From assembly GCA_037355855.1 (NCBI GenBank), contig CM074763.1:2108001-2172000 (forward strand): DNA of 64,000 nt, read 5' to 3'. This DNA comes from Pseudo-nitzschia pungens. Taxonomy: Eukaryota > Bacillariophyta > Bacillariophyceae > Bacillariales > Bacillariaceae. The translations under genes were made by a program, and so were the position numbers. Positions 11,664 to 23,941 of this stretch are shown piece after piece (position 1 is the first letter of the stretch; every line of letters begins with the position of its first letter). The notes below the pieces were generated by a model that saw only the letters and a program-made list of their open reading frames with translations, searched no databases and had not been told where the DNA came from.

Positions 11664-13473
11664 CCGGACGGTTTGTCCTCGCGCTCGTCTCGGGATCGGA
11701 TACCACGCCAGAAAATAGTCGCGGATGACCCGGACGGCACGGCAGTGCCAGAACGCGGTCCTCGGCCGTTCCGAACGATTGCAGCACGGATTCCAGGGGG
11801 ATCGCCATCGACGACGGTGTCGATTCGTCGTGCGCGCGATCATCGCATCGGTGTTGTTGCTCCTCCCGCCGCGGTTGCCGTCGATTGCCGTTGCAATATT
11901 CCGTCTCCAACAGTTTCGTTCCCCAGGTCGGAAGTTCCCGCTGTTTTTGTTGCGGGTGCTGTCGGAGTCGGAGAAGGCAGATCCATGCACACCGGCGTTG
12001 TTCGGAGGTCCACGATAGCATCCGCACGTCTTCCAACCGATCCGCACCGTTTCCGTCGGCGGTGTCGCTGCCGGAAAAGGCCATCTCTCTCGCACACAGA
12101 CGCTCCAGTTCTTGCTGGAATGCCACGATTCCAACACCGTCGGTGGTTGTTTTCGCCGTTTGCGGCTCCTCGCGGTCGGCGGGGGCTTCGATCGTCGCGA
12201 TCAAAGAGGACGCCCCCGGTGACACTTCTCTCGGGTCGGACCGTTCGGTCGAGGCCCCCTCGGGTGGGGCCGATCGGTGTCGACCCCGCGGCCGTTCCTC
12301 CGCCGCGCCTCGCTCGGGCCCGGGTTTGCGCGTCGTCGAGACCTCTCGGAGGAAAACGGACGGCGACGGTCCATCCGACGAATCCTCCTCCCCATCGGTT
12401 GCCGCGGATAGGAGCGGCGATCCCGCCGGTATCGGTATCGACCGCCGACCTTTTGACGGGAGCGGGTCCGGATTTCCGAGCGGCAGCGGCGGAGAAGCGT
12501 CGGGGGCGGTTTCGTCTTCGTTGCCGCCCAGAACACGGATCAGTGGCCGCCGAGAATTCGGAGTTGCAGGCTCTCCGGGAGACGTCCGCGGGACGATTGG
12601 ATCCCCGGGCGTCACGAAGGACAAGCTGGTGCGTTTGTCCTCGCGAGCGGTGCCGGATTCCTCGATGGACAGCAACCAATCGGAAGACCGAGAGGTCCGT
12701 TTGCTTTGAACGCTCGGCCGGACTTCGGCGACGGAGGAAGACGCGGAAGACGTTGCGGGTAGTCCTTTTGCTTCCGGAACACTCACGGGCGGAATCTTTG
12801 CCTCGGTCGTTGCTGCCCGGTCCTCGGTTGCCGATTTCGTTTTGCGGTCGTTTCCTTTCTTTTTGCTGCTTGTCAGGAATCCTTTCGCCCACCCGGAATC
12901 CTTCTTCTTTTTCGCAGCAGCACCCGATCCAACGGTGTTACTGCTTTGATTGGATTTCAACGCTCCGGAGGCGGCGCTCTTTGCTTTCGGCTTTGTCGTT
13001 GTCGTCGTGTCGTTGCTGGAATTACCGGTGTTTGTCGTCAAAAATCCCTTCGCCCATCCCGAATCATTTTTCTTCTTTTCCGTCTTGTTCTTTCCGGACG
13101 CTCTTTCGGTTCCAGAAGGGATGGCTTTTGGGCCCTCGTCGATGAATGAATGATTCCCCGTTGTTTCCGGTGACTCGGACGACAACCCTTGAGGTGGAAG
13201 CGTCGTATGATTATTGTTATTATTATTATTATTATTATTTGCAGTCGTTTCACTTTTCGAGTTCTGCGAAAGACGGTCCACCGGTTCGGAAGCCAGCGTT
13301 GATCCGATGGGAGGAACTCTCGTCGACCGGCTTTTCCTGACGTTTCCGTCTCACTCCCTTTGCGGCTGACGGTTTGCTGCTCAGCAAAAAGCCGCGCTGA
13401 AAGCCGGTCCTCTTTCCCCGGGAGGACGGCGTCGACGAGGATTGTTTGGAAGGAACAGAAACCGCGGCGTCCA
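11102..13473 (-). CDS. Low-complexity protein with repeated G[FW]xxGFL motifs
   Basis: I do not recognise the function. A Met at 13473 opens a frame containing GFQRGFLLSSK. About 100 bases on, the coding signal moves to a second frame, open from about 13360 to 11623, with a (Asn)10 run and two near-identical units, NDSGWAKGFLT and KDSGWAKGFLTSSKKK. A long Ser/Pro/Arg-rich region follows, then a helical stretch (VAFQQELERLCAREMAF). The C-terminal 200 residues lie in a third frame (11740-11102), with poly-Thr runs and a helical end (TRALLEQLRWLVRIQLLWQQ). I could not find convincing splice sites for either frame change, so they may be small introns, indels or assembly errors. The frame upstream of 13473 stays open to about 14047, so the N-terminus is also uncertain. 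Confidence 0.5.
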
Positions 13474-14259
13474 TCTTGTTTTTTTGGGTGATAACGATTT
13501 TGTCGCTTTGGAAAACACCGCAATCCTCGCCGGTCGGTGCCGCAGCCACCAATCCCGTCACGAGAATGAATGAATCCGCGGACGCAACAGCCGTAAAAGC
13601 TCTATTGCCGGCAGCTTCGGTGGACAAACGAGAGTGATCTCGTTTGCCGGTGTGTCCGATGGTCGAGATTTTTTTCAGAGATGCTGTAAAACGAAACTTG
13701 TTTCGTCGAAAATCCTGTTCGGTTCCGACGATCGGTTCCATGAGACTGAAGTAGCGTCTTTTCCATTTGCCGTATCGGAGAATCAAAGAGAAAAAGATTT
13801 TCTTCACCACACCCATTGATTGAGATGTGTCAACAACAATCGCTTGAATTGTTCCTGTACTTTCATGGCTGGTGAAGGAAGCTGCTGTACCAACACTGGG
13901 ATCATTAGTAGAGGAAGATTGGCAGTTATTGCAATGATGTGCAATAGCTACGTTTACGTGTAATGATCTTGTATTCTTTTTGAAATTGTTCCCATGTTGT
14001 ATCAATGTGTATACAGTACTCCATTCAAGTGCAAAAAGGGATTGCAAATGTTGAAAATGAAGAGCGACTACGCGTAGCTAGTGTTATTAGGAATCCGCGG
14101 ACTGATGTTCATCCGAAGTACTAACCCTCAACCTAAAATTGTTATCTATTAAAATGCTTCGAGATCTTTTTGGCACCAGAGCCCCTCCGTCGCACAACTC
14201 GAATGGCAAAGCGTTTCGTGTTCTATGCTCCAGTAGTAGCTAGGACTGCCATCCTTTTT
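13474..14259. other. Region between two minus-strand genes
   Basis: No gene is firmly supported. The minus frame that holds the Met at 13473 stays open back to about 14047 and includes a basic KWKRRYFSL segment, so part of this region could be an N-terminal extension of the downstream gene. The rest is AT-rich. Confidence 0.45.
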
Positions 14260-17200
14260 TTATCCCTTTCGAACCACCTCTAGCATCAGGTCCACCTCTT
14301 GTTTCAATCGGAACAAGATCCCGCGGAGCGTCTCGAGACCACTCGACCCGACCCTCGAGCCATTGATCGATACAATGACGTCTCCGGTCCGCAGAGAGAA
14401 CCCCTGGTCGGAGCCGACCGGCACCGTGATTCGGGTTGTTGCCATTGGTTCCAGCCACCGCGACCGCGACCACAAACCCGCTGCTTTGTTTCAGTACCTG
14501 CAACGAAACATTCCAAAACCGTTCCCGCGAGGCTCGCTCGAGCCGAACCAGTTGCGTCGATCCGGAAACATCCCGAGCCAACGGAAGATCCACTGACTTC
14601 CAGGCCTTGCCCGGCATCGTCCGCCTCCCCCAAGAAGCTGTCGTCGTCGTCGTCGTCGTCGTAAGAGCTTTCGTCGTCCGAGACGTCGGCGGAGGATTCC
14701 GCCTTGCTTCTCCCAATCGCCCGCGGCGAGCCTCGGCTTTGCGGAGAATGGACGGCACCATTGATGTCCAGGTTGCCCGGAATGTTCGTTTTCAAGTGGT
14801 CGGGTGTCTTCGGCACGGCCCCAAACGATGCAAACAGATTGTGCTGAAAGGTCAGACCGCCACTTCCGCCGGCGCTGTTGCTTTTCTCCGCTGGCACTTC
14901 ATCTGTCGAAGTCTTGGCGACAACCAGAGCAGCAGTAGCAGCAGCAGCGGTGCTAGCAGAAAGATTCGCGTCTCGAAGCGCGGAAGCTCTCTTTTTGCCC
15001 ATGGATCTGTGAGCCTTGCAATGGAATTTCTTGGTTCCCTTGCGCTCAAAATCCCAGTTGGAGTCCGCGACGGCGCAATGATAATGAAAGACCCGGTCGC
15101 AACCGTCAAAAGCGCAGCGAATAGACGCACCGGCGCTGCCGCAGCTGCTGCAAGACTTGGATTGTTCGAGAACGTCGAATACGTTTTGGTACTCGTGACT
15201 CATTCGACTGTGCTCTGCCTCGGAAACATTGACAATGTTCGTGTGCTTCACGCAGTTTAAATGAACGCAACACATTATTTGGTACTCCCGCGGTTGCCGC
15301 TGGCCTCCGTGTTGCTGAAACGCAAGGAGTTCTCCGAGTATCTCGTTCTCCGGCATCCGGCACAGTTGGCACGCCAAAGACTTTGGTGCCGTCTTTGTCT
15401 TCATTGCGTAGTATTTCGTAGATATGCGATCGCATCGTCTCGCTGCCGACCCCGACGGAACGATTCGGCACCGATCGCAGAGAAAGGCTTTGCCGTCCAG
15501 GTCGAACCTCCAACCGGTATCTATGGAATGCAAGATTTTGTTTTTTGGAAGAAAAAAAAAAGGTGAGCGACACGAATCGAATGGTGCGTGAGCGACTGGA
15601 ACGACGTGCCGAATCCAGCCCCGTATCTCTCAGATTGGAACGTACCCTCGGCACAAGAAAAGTGAAACATGCGGAAACAATTGGCGGCAGAGCATCCAAT
15701 GGCCGCACCGGTTTGTGAGCAGTGAACGCACTCGAATGTTTTTCCTCGGTTCACCGCTCGGATCACGTTCTTCCACTTGAAATCGACGACCTCGACTTCC
15801 GGACAATACTCGGCACAGTTGTTGTGCACCAGGACTTGTCGGGCTCCGCGTTTGAATGCCAGCAGGGGTCCCTCGCGCGTTCGCCCCCCGAGCTTGTGAC
15901 AGAGATTGCACGTCAGGGGAGTTGTTGGATTCCAGTACCGAAACATGGAAATGGGAATCACCTTGTCGATGACATCCTTGTCGCCCTTGCTCTTGGATTG
16001 GATATTGGAAACGACTTCTTGCGCGGCCCGGATGCCGGAAAGCATCGCTCCGTGGGTCACGCTGGGATGGAGAGCGGTGGTGTGCTCCCCGGCAAAGAAC
16101 AATCGCATCACTTCCGCGCTGCTCTCGAGCAGGAGCGAATCACCGTTTCCGTTGACGGGGGACTGGAGAAGATGAAAATCTTGGTCGGTGCTTCCCGGAG
16201 GAAGATACGTATAGGAACCCCGAGAAAAACGATCCTTCCCCCACCTCGTGATTCGAAAGTCGATCGGATCGGGAACCGAAAGCGACCCCGAAAACATGAC
16301 GCGCAGTGTTTCCACGACCTCTTGGATCACTTCCTCGTCCGGCAAGCACTCGAGCGCGACGGCCTCCTTCCCCGAAACGAGCGACATGAGAATCGCCGGG
16401 GAGTCTCCCGGTGAACCGAGTGTCTTTCCCACGTCAAAAAACATGTAGTGGTGCGGATGGACCCCGGTCACGTTCCCGAACAAGCAGTCGTCTTCTCCCT
16501 TGAAGAATCCCGGGACGCGCCAGAACGGAGTGGGAAACCGAACGTAGACCTTGTTCAAGAGACCAAACCCCACGTTCCGTATGGCGTCGGTCTTCGAGAA
16601 GGGAAGGGACGGGACGAACGTCATTTTCTTCTGAAAGTCCGCATCGTTTTCCCGTTCCACGCTCTCCTTCAGAACCCCCAGCGGGACGGCCGAAACCAGG
16701 AAATCGAAATACTTGGTTTGGCGTCCGTCTTCCGACGTGATGCTGCAGGAATCCGACAGCTCGGTCAGGTGCCGTTCGCGCCCGAATCGGTCGCGCCCGT
16801 ATTTTTGCGTGGCCGATTTCCTCCCGTACTCCACCTTGCCGACCGGGAATTCCAGGCAGCACTCGAAGCGTTCCGGACCGGCGTTTTTCTTCAGGGATTC
16901 GAACATGTGATCGATCACCGCCGAGTACCCCTCCCTGAGCAGGACGTGTTCTCCCTCGAACGCGTGGCGGTCGTCGACGTCCCAGTACTTCATGGACAGG
17001 CTGTCTAGATTCGAGCCGAGGGCGTATTCCACGTTTTTGCTGTTCCACAGGAGCATCCGGTGCTCCTCCGCGGACAGCCGGGAGAAGTCCCGGAATTTGT
17101 GCCTGACGATCGCCTTGCCGATCTCGCAATCCACCGATCGATCGTTGGATCGTCGGTGCACGGGAGTCTCGACGGCCATGGATTCGGTGTCAATGCCAAT

Positions 17201-19374
17201 GGCCAATGCCAGCCCGTGTCAATGCCAACACCGCCGACGCCCTTGCGAGCCCCCGCGCTCGTGTCGGCATCGTGTTTCGAAAAACAGGACGCGTACCACC
17301 GCACCGCGGCCTGCTCGATCTCCGGGTGCGAATGCGAGTCCGACCCGGAACGCCGCCCCTCGTCCGCCGCCGCCGCCGTCGCGGAGGCGGACGTCCAGCA
17401 ATCCTCGGTGGCGTGGTCCAGCAGGTCGTCGAAGAGCTTCCCCATTTTGTCGTCCAGCTTGCCGTCCACTTCCTTCATCCCCTTTCCCAGCATCTTGACC
17501 TCCTCGGACGCCCGGACGAATCCGATCCCGGCGGTCTCCGCGAGGCTCGCCAGCGGATTGTCGTCGATCCCGTGGATCCACGAGGCGCCCAGCTCGACCG
17601 GAAAGACCGTGTCGTTGTTGCTGTTGTTGTTGTTGCTGTCGTTGTTGCCATTACTGTTGTTGCCACCGGTTTGTTGGGTCTTCCAGGTCCGGTCGGTCGC
17701 GATGCGGCCCCCGAGCCGGGACCGGGCCTCCACCAGCGTCACCCTGGCGTCGATCCCGTCGTTCTTGAGGGCCGTGCAGAGTTCCCGGCAGCAGGCCAGT
17801 CCCGCGATTCCCCCGCCCACGACCCCGATCTGGTACTGCTTCCGGACCCGGGCCTGCATCGGCAGAACCGTGCCCCCCCCCACCATGGTCGCCACGCTCT
17901 TGCTCCCCCCGCGCGCCGCCGAGTACGAGCGGTAGTTGCCGCCGGCGATGACGGTTTCGGCGACCCTCCCGCTCGGGTCCCACTCGATCTTCCCGTTGCT
18001 GCCCTGCTTCAGGTTGAGCAGGTTGAGGACCTTGCTCTGCGGGTAGAGATTGGACAGGGGGTACCACGGCGGCAGCGCCGTCCCGTGCAGAAAGGAGTGG
18101 AAGCCCATCGAGGTCCGGATCACGGCCAGCTTGGACGCCGCCTCGCTTTCCATGCCGGAGCGAGAGGGGGAGGCTCTCGTACTGGTAGTAGTATCGATCG
18201 TTCCCGCGATCGTTCCCGCGATCGCTACCCCCCGGCCCCCCGCTCCCCGAAAGAAAGTTGCCCCCCTCCTCGCACGCCTCCCGGATCGCTCGCGCCTTGG
18301 CGAGGTCCCCGCAGGCCGCCTCGAGGATGCTGCTGAACGTGGCCACCAGTATCCGATAGCTGTTGTGGGCGCTTTCCGCTGGCGCTTCCGCTGCCATTGC
18401 CATTGCCGCTTCCGGTTTTGTGGTTTCGACCGCCGACTCCGGACGGCGGTTCGTTCCCCCTGCCCCGCTTTCCCGCGGCGATCCCCGTGGCGTCCGGTTC
18501 CTCGACGAATTTGAATTTCTGGACCGGTCGTTCCTCCGAGAGGAAGGGTTCCGGTGGACCGGCCTCGGGAACCGAACCGCTCGAACCCCCAGCATTGGTT
18601 GCATCGCAATCGGTATTCGTATTGTTGTTGTTGTTGTTGTTGTTGCTGCTGCTGTTGCTGTTGTTGTTTTGGTGACCCGGTTCCTCCTTCATCGAGACAA
18701 GGCGCGCCTTTTTGGCGGGTGGAGACGACGGAGTTTTTGCATTCGATGTCGTGCTGTTTCCGCCATGGCTGCAGCCATCCTCCGTTGGTTCCGATTTCAC
18801 GGCAGATGACGTTGTTGTTGCCGCTGCTTCCTGTTGTTGCTCCTGTTGCTGCTTCCGTTGCTGCTGCCGGTATCGTCGTTCCGTCCCGTTTCGCGTGGAG
18901 GAGTTTCATGCGCTCGTTCAGTCGCAAGGAATCGCTCTGGTCCCGAAAGAACAAGCCCGAGGCTTCCTTCAGGGACGATTGATCGACCAGGACCCCGTAG
19001 AATCGCTTGTTGTTGGCGGTGGTAGCGCTCACGTAGACCCCGTCGCCCACCTTTTGCTCCGTCGGCGAGGACGGGTCGAAGAGCGGAAAGACCTCTTCCA
19101 CGATGACCCCATCGATATGCTGGTGTTTTCGCAGTCCGATCGCGGTCCGCCTCCGGCCCCGCTTGCTCTTTTGTTGTTGCTGTTGTTGCTGTTGCCCAAA
19201 GACTGTCGGCGGAGGCGCGAACGAGATCGTGGCAAGAAAAGAAAAGAAAAGAAAATACAACAAAGCACAATGCACAATGCACAGAATCGATCCATTCCCC
19301 GGCGGCAACGATAGGAAGGAGAACGTTCGGAATGAGTAACGAATCGGATCGGATGGGCACGAAGCGATTTCCAT
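14260..19374 (-). CDS. LSD1-like amine oxidase with two ePHD fingers and PDZ-like end; frame broken
   Basis: The core resembles the FAD-dependent histone lysine demethylase LSD1/KDM1. It has QIGVVGGGIAGLACCREL and VTLVEARSRLGGRI for FAD binding, ELGASWIHG, SLSMKYWDVDD, EGYSAVIDHM, PLGVLKES, FGLLNKVYVRF with the Lys expected in this family, and RLFFAGEHTTALHPSVTHGAMLSGIRAA. After it come an extended PHD module (CNLCHKLGG to MFHFSCAE), a verified intron (15645-15521, 125 bp), a second ePHD (CQLCRMPEN to VFHYHCAV), an acidic tract, and a PDZ-like end (LRTGDVIVSINGSRV). The likely role is chromatin demethylation guided by its own histone readers. The N-terminal half is rich in Asn/Gln/Gly and carries a KKARLV basic motif. 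The coding signal changes frame at about 18790, 18390, 18150, 17190 and 14440, mostly in repetitive tracts, so the copy is either broken or carries sequence errors. The start is uncertain. Confidence 0.75.
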
Positions 19375-20171
19375 AAAATACCAATTTCACCAACCACGGT
19401 AATTCGAAATAGATTGAATCGGATTGGATTGGATTGGATTGGATTGGACAATGAATGCGTTACTCACATCTCCATCCATGGCCACGCGTGTCTCTCGGCT
19501 CGTAACGCCGCTACCCAGCTATTCCGCGATGCTTATTATGGTTCGATCGATCGTGGCGATTGTCGATCGGGCTGTGGTCGTATCGTATCGTATCGCTTCG
19601 GTTCGATCCGTTCTCTCCTCTTCTATTCCTCTGCTCTGCTCTGTTGAGTTTAGTTTTGTTTCGATTCGTTTCATTCCGAACTGATAATTCGGCACCTCTT
19701 GCGGACAACTGCGGTAGGATTTGGATCGTGTTTCTTTGGTTTTGTTTCGTTTGGTGCCGTTGTCGGGAACTAAGCAATCCGATACCTCGCAAGGTACGGT
19801 ACGGTACGGTACGGTAGATATCTGAGATGGCTGTAATGGTTACCGTAGTGAAGACGGCAGGGCATGCCGGTACGGTAGGGATCAAAACAATCGACCGAAA
19901 AGAGAATGATGATCTTAAAAATACGTGTAAGATTATTACTTGCAATGCAGATCACCATTGACAATAGACAATGGACAATACACACATACCAGTAATCTAC
20001 CGTACGTAGACACTTCTAGGCCCTACCGGTACGTGATGGTGACGAGCGAGGAGAGAACAAACCGATTTGAGATTGGTGGGAAGACTCCCAAAAAATCGGG
20101 CGCAAAGGCCTACTTCGTACGAAGTACAGTAATTGATTACGAGCACTGGTACTGTAAGTTACCGTACAAGT
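19375..20171. other. Intergenic with pentanucleotide repeats
   Basis: No gene is seen. It carries (GGATT)n at 19421-19447 and (GGTAC)n at 19793-19816. A perfect 16-base palindrome, TACTTCGTACGAAGTA, lies at 20111-20126. TACCGTAC words are frequent just before the 1.5-kb duplication. Confidence 0.65.
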
Positions 20172-21671
20172 ACCGTATCGGTAAAATGCAACCGTAGTTG
20201 CGCGCGCTATGCGCTCGTGCAACTCCTACTACTTAGTACCTACAAATAGGTACGTTCCTAAGTACGCCTCATTTTTTGACGGACGGGACCGTTTTTAATG
20301 GCTGAGAGTACAGTACCGGTTGCTCTCTAGACCCCCTTAAGATTGCAGGAACAGTAGTTTTTTTCTCCGTATATTAACACGGAGGTGCGCAACCTTCGTT
20401 GCATTATTAATAAAGACAGGACTCCTGTCTATCGAAATTTCTGTCAGTTGCCTCTCCGAAAGCTTCACAAAATCCCCTGTAATCCACTGTTTGCTCACTA
20501 TTTCACGAAAAAAGACAAAGCACCAAAACACCAAAACACCATGCCAAGGCTACTGTTACTATTAGTACTACTACTTCTATTAGTAGTAGTAGTAGTGGTG
20601 GTAGTGGTAGTGGTAGTAGTAGTAATACTAGTAATAGTACTAGTAGTGGTAGTACTACTACTAGTAATAGTACTACTACTAGTACTACTTTGATATTTGA
20701 TCATCAGCAAGAGATATGAATAAGACAACAGAAACAGCAATAACAGCAGCCCACGGAGTGCTGGCAAACAATGAGTCTACAGGGGGATACTGTTCAAGCG
20801 CTATTGTACATGCTCAGATACTACAAGACACTCCCCTAGAGGTACAATAGTATTAGTCAATAGTGGGGGCATGATTTAGTGCTATATTTAAAGGAGTTAG
20901 CTCAGCTCAGCTCAGCTCTGTATTTGTGACAGCATCTTGTTCCCTTGTAGCATAGCACTCCAGCATGGGCATGGTGATACCAATGGTGGTATGCATCTTA
21001 GTACTACTACTACTACTACTAGTATTACTAGCATCATTTCATGTATTTGTATCATACTACTACTAATAGCTCCATGAGAACATCTAAACAAGTGTCAGCT
21101 CTGGTATGTCAAACAAACAATCACATCTGGAAATACATGCTGGCGCCTATCAGGACAGTACTCTAGGTAGTACCAGTAGTAGTATCCTTGCAGCCTTGCA
21201 CCAACAACACCCTGCTGGTGTTTCACTACTAGTACTACTAGTGTTGCTGTTTGTTTTATTGGCTAGGGGAAGTACCCCTGTTGTTGCTGCTAAGGCATGT
21301 TTTCAAAGTTCAAGTTTATTGTTGTTACCCTTGCCGGTCTGTGAATCTGCTCTTTAGATTGGCCGAAGAGATGTCAAGTAAAATCAGATAACATCTAAAG
21401 AAAAAATCGATGTCAAATTTTATCACGTGATTTTACACGGTGTTTTTAGTTTTCGACTTGGAAATATTTTTGTGATGCGTTCTACCGGTCTTAGGCATCG
21501 CTCACACCCATCTGAGTGAGAGTGAATGCCATGTAGGATTGTACGTGTTTCCCTGGTACTCATTCTTTTTGTAACCAAATGAGTTTTGCGCGCGCCAAAT
21601 GAGCCCACGTAGAAATTCTACATGTTTTCTGGTACTCATTCTTTTTAGTTGCATTCTGTGTAGTTACCATC
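20172..21671. repeat. 1,500-bp tandem repeat, copy 1
   Basis: This block is followed directly by a second copy with the same 1,500 bases. It starts with ACCGTA, and the same hexamer is found at the junction and just after copy 2. Inside are short hairpins near the left end (GCAAC-CGTA-GTTGC; GTACCTA-CAAA-TAGGTAC), a dense (TAG/TAC)n tract at 20565-20695, a TATATTTAAA word followed by (GCTCA)n near 20900, and GCGCGC blocks close to both ends. The open frames are low-complexity and show no domain. No reverse transcriptase or transposase is present. Confidence 0.95.
20883..20892 (+). promoter_or_regulatory. TATA-like word in repeat copy 1
   Basis: TATATTTAAA is followed by a (GCTCA)n tract. The arrangement could be a promoter, as in a retroelement LTR, but nothing else supports this. 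The same word is at 22383-22392 in copy 2. Confidence 0.2.
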
Positions 21672-23171
21672 ACCGTATCGGTAAAATGCAACCGTAGTTG
21701 CGCGCGCTATGCGCTCGTGCAACTCCTACTACTTAGTACCTACAAATAGGTACGTTCCTAAGTACGCCTCATTTTTTGACGGACGGGACCGTTTTTAATG
21801 GCTGAGAGTACAGTACCGGTTGCTCTCTAGACCCCCTTAAGATTGCAGGAACAGTAGTTTTTTTCTCCGTATATTAACACGGAGGTGCGCAACCTTCGTT
21901 GCATTATTAATAAAGACAGGACTCCTGTCTATCGAAATTTCTGTCAGTTGCCTCTCCGAAAGCTTCACAAAATCCCCTGTAATCCACTGTTTGCTCACTA
22001 TTTCACGAAAAAAGACAAAGCACCAAAACACCAAAACACCATGCCAAGGCTACTGTTACTATTAGTACTACTACTTCTATTAGTAGTAGTAGTAGTGGTG
22101 GTAGTGGTAGTGGTAGTAGTAGTAATACTAGTAATAGTACTAGTAGTGGTAGTACTACTACTAGTAATAGTACTACTACTAGTACTACTTTGATATTTGA
22201 TCATCAGCAAGAGATATGAATAAGACAACAGAAACAGCAATAACAGCAGCCCACGGAGTGCTGGCAAACAATGAGTCTACAGGGGGATACTGTTCAAGCG
22301 CTATTGTACATGCTCAGATACTACAAGACACTCCCCTAGAGGTACAATAGTATTAGTCAATAGTGGGGGCATGATTTAGTGCTATATTTAAAGGAGTTAG
22401 CTCAGCTCAGCTCAGCTCTGTATTTGTGACAGCATCTTGTTCCCTTGTAGCATAGCACTCCAGCATGGGCATGGTGATACCAATGGTGGTATGCATCTTA
22501 GTACTACTACTACTACTACTAGTATTACTAGCATCATTTCATGTATTTGTATCATACTACTACTAATAGCTCCATGAGAACATCTAAACAAGTGTCAGCT
22601 CTGGTATGTCAAACAAACAATCACATCTGGAAATACATGCTGGCGCCTATCAGGACAGTACTCTAGGTAGTACCAGTAGTAGTATCCTTGCAGCCTTGCA
22701 CCAACAACACCCTGCTGGTGTTTCACTACTAGTACTACTAGTGTTGCTGTTTGTTTTATTGGCTAGGGGAAGTACCCCTGTTGTTGCTGCTAAGGCATGT
22801 TTTCAAAGTTCAAGTTTATTGTTGTTACCCTTGCCGGTCTGTGAATCTGCTCTTTAGATTGGCCGAAGAGATGTCAAGTAAAATCAGATAACATCTAAAG
22901 AAAAAATCGATGTCAAATTTTATCACGTGATTTTACACGGTGTTTTTAGTTTTCGACTTGGAAATATTTTTGTGATGCGTTCTACCGGTCTTAGGCATCG
23001 CTCACACCCATCTGAGTGAGAGTGAATGCCATGTAGGATTGTACGTGTTTCCCTGGTACTCATTCTTTTTGTAACCAAATGAGTTTTGCGCGCGCCAAAT
23101 GAGCCCACGTAGAAATTCTACATGTTTTCTGGTACTCATTCTTTTTAGTTGCATTCTGTGTAGTTACCATC
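21672..23171. repeat. 1,500-bp tandem repeat, copy 2
   Basis: Reading line by line, I found no difference from copy 1; every internal landmark is displaced by exactly 1,500 bases. The repeat ends at 23171 and is followed by the boundary hexamer ACCGTA (23172-23177), after which the sequences differ. Confidence 0.95.
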
Positions 23172-23941
23172 ACCGTACGCGGAGTATTTTTTACTTCGTA
23201 GACGGTTGTTGGTGTTTTAGCAGTATTGAATCCCATAGAATTGTGAGTCACGGTTGGGATTGCATACCGTATCTAACCGAAGTGACTTGCCTACTTGGAC
23301 TATTGGTAAGGTTACTGGTCGTATCATTTGGTACGAAAGAGTTCGTGTGGTACGTACGGTATGTACGTACGAACTTCAGGTACGTATTTATGTCCTTTTT
23401 TAAAAATTAACGAGTAAGTATCAGGTATCTTACTCTAGGTACCAGGTAACCTTACCCAGGTACCGTAGGATCTTCTATTGCCTATCGTGGATCATCAACA
23501 TCTTCCGTGTCAAGCTTGTTCGTCGGATATGATGATGTTCGAATAAAATTACCTGTACTGGTATCGTAGTGCGTATGATTAAGGTGTGTTGATTGTTATT
23601 GGGTCGTTCCCTTTCTGAGAATTTCAGGAACAATTCGAATTCACATCTACCGTAATCTTACCGAACTTACCCGTAAATTACACGTCAAACAGTCTCGCAA
23701 GATATTATCTTTCGACAAGCAGAAAATTGGCATTCCCCGCCGTTGGCATCCTTCGGTTCATTGCACCATCGGCTACAAGTAGGATATATAAATACATTAC
23801 CACTACTACCGGCAGGCATCGATGCACCACAGATCGCACCGGTCGTCTTCCGCAAACACCCTGCCTACCCACCGCTACCAAAAACTACCAACAACAACAA
23901 CAACAACAACTAAAACCGAATCCGCCATCCCGGATTCTTCC
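23172..23941. other. Upstream region of the allantoin synthase gene
   Basis: No separate gene is seen. It has TACTTCGTA at 23192-23200 and many GGTAC/TACCGTA words at 23340-23470. The part nearest the gene holds a TATA-like box and an in-frame ATG at 23822 whose extension is Thr- and Gln/Pro-rich and has no clear function. Confidence 0.55.
23785..23793 (+). promoter_or_regulatory. TATA box of the allantoin synthase gene
   Basis: TATATAAAT lies about 150 bases before the preferred start codon at 23942. A transcription start about 25-30 bases downstream would leave a 5' leader of about 125 bases. Confidence 0.45.

Noticed and set aside
11505..13145. Plus-strand open frame of 546 codons
   Set aside because: It is the GC-rich complement of the minus-strand low-complexity gene; Arg/Ser/Pro-rich with no domain.
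13474..14047. PH-domain gene suggested by KWKRRYFSL
   Set aside because: Only one motif fits, the surrounding residues do not follow a PH fold, and the region may be non-coding.
20385..22193. Identical short open frames in both copies of the 1.5-kb repeat
   Set aside because: They translate simple TAG/TAC triplet repeats into Leu/Val runs; not a credible protein.
20172..23171. LTR retrotransposon
   Set aside because: Two direct repeats and a TATA-like word are present, but there is no TG...CA termini pair that I can fix, and no gag, protease, reverse transcriptase or integrase between or beside them.
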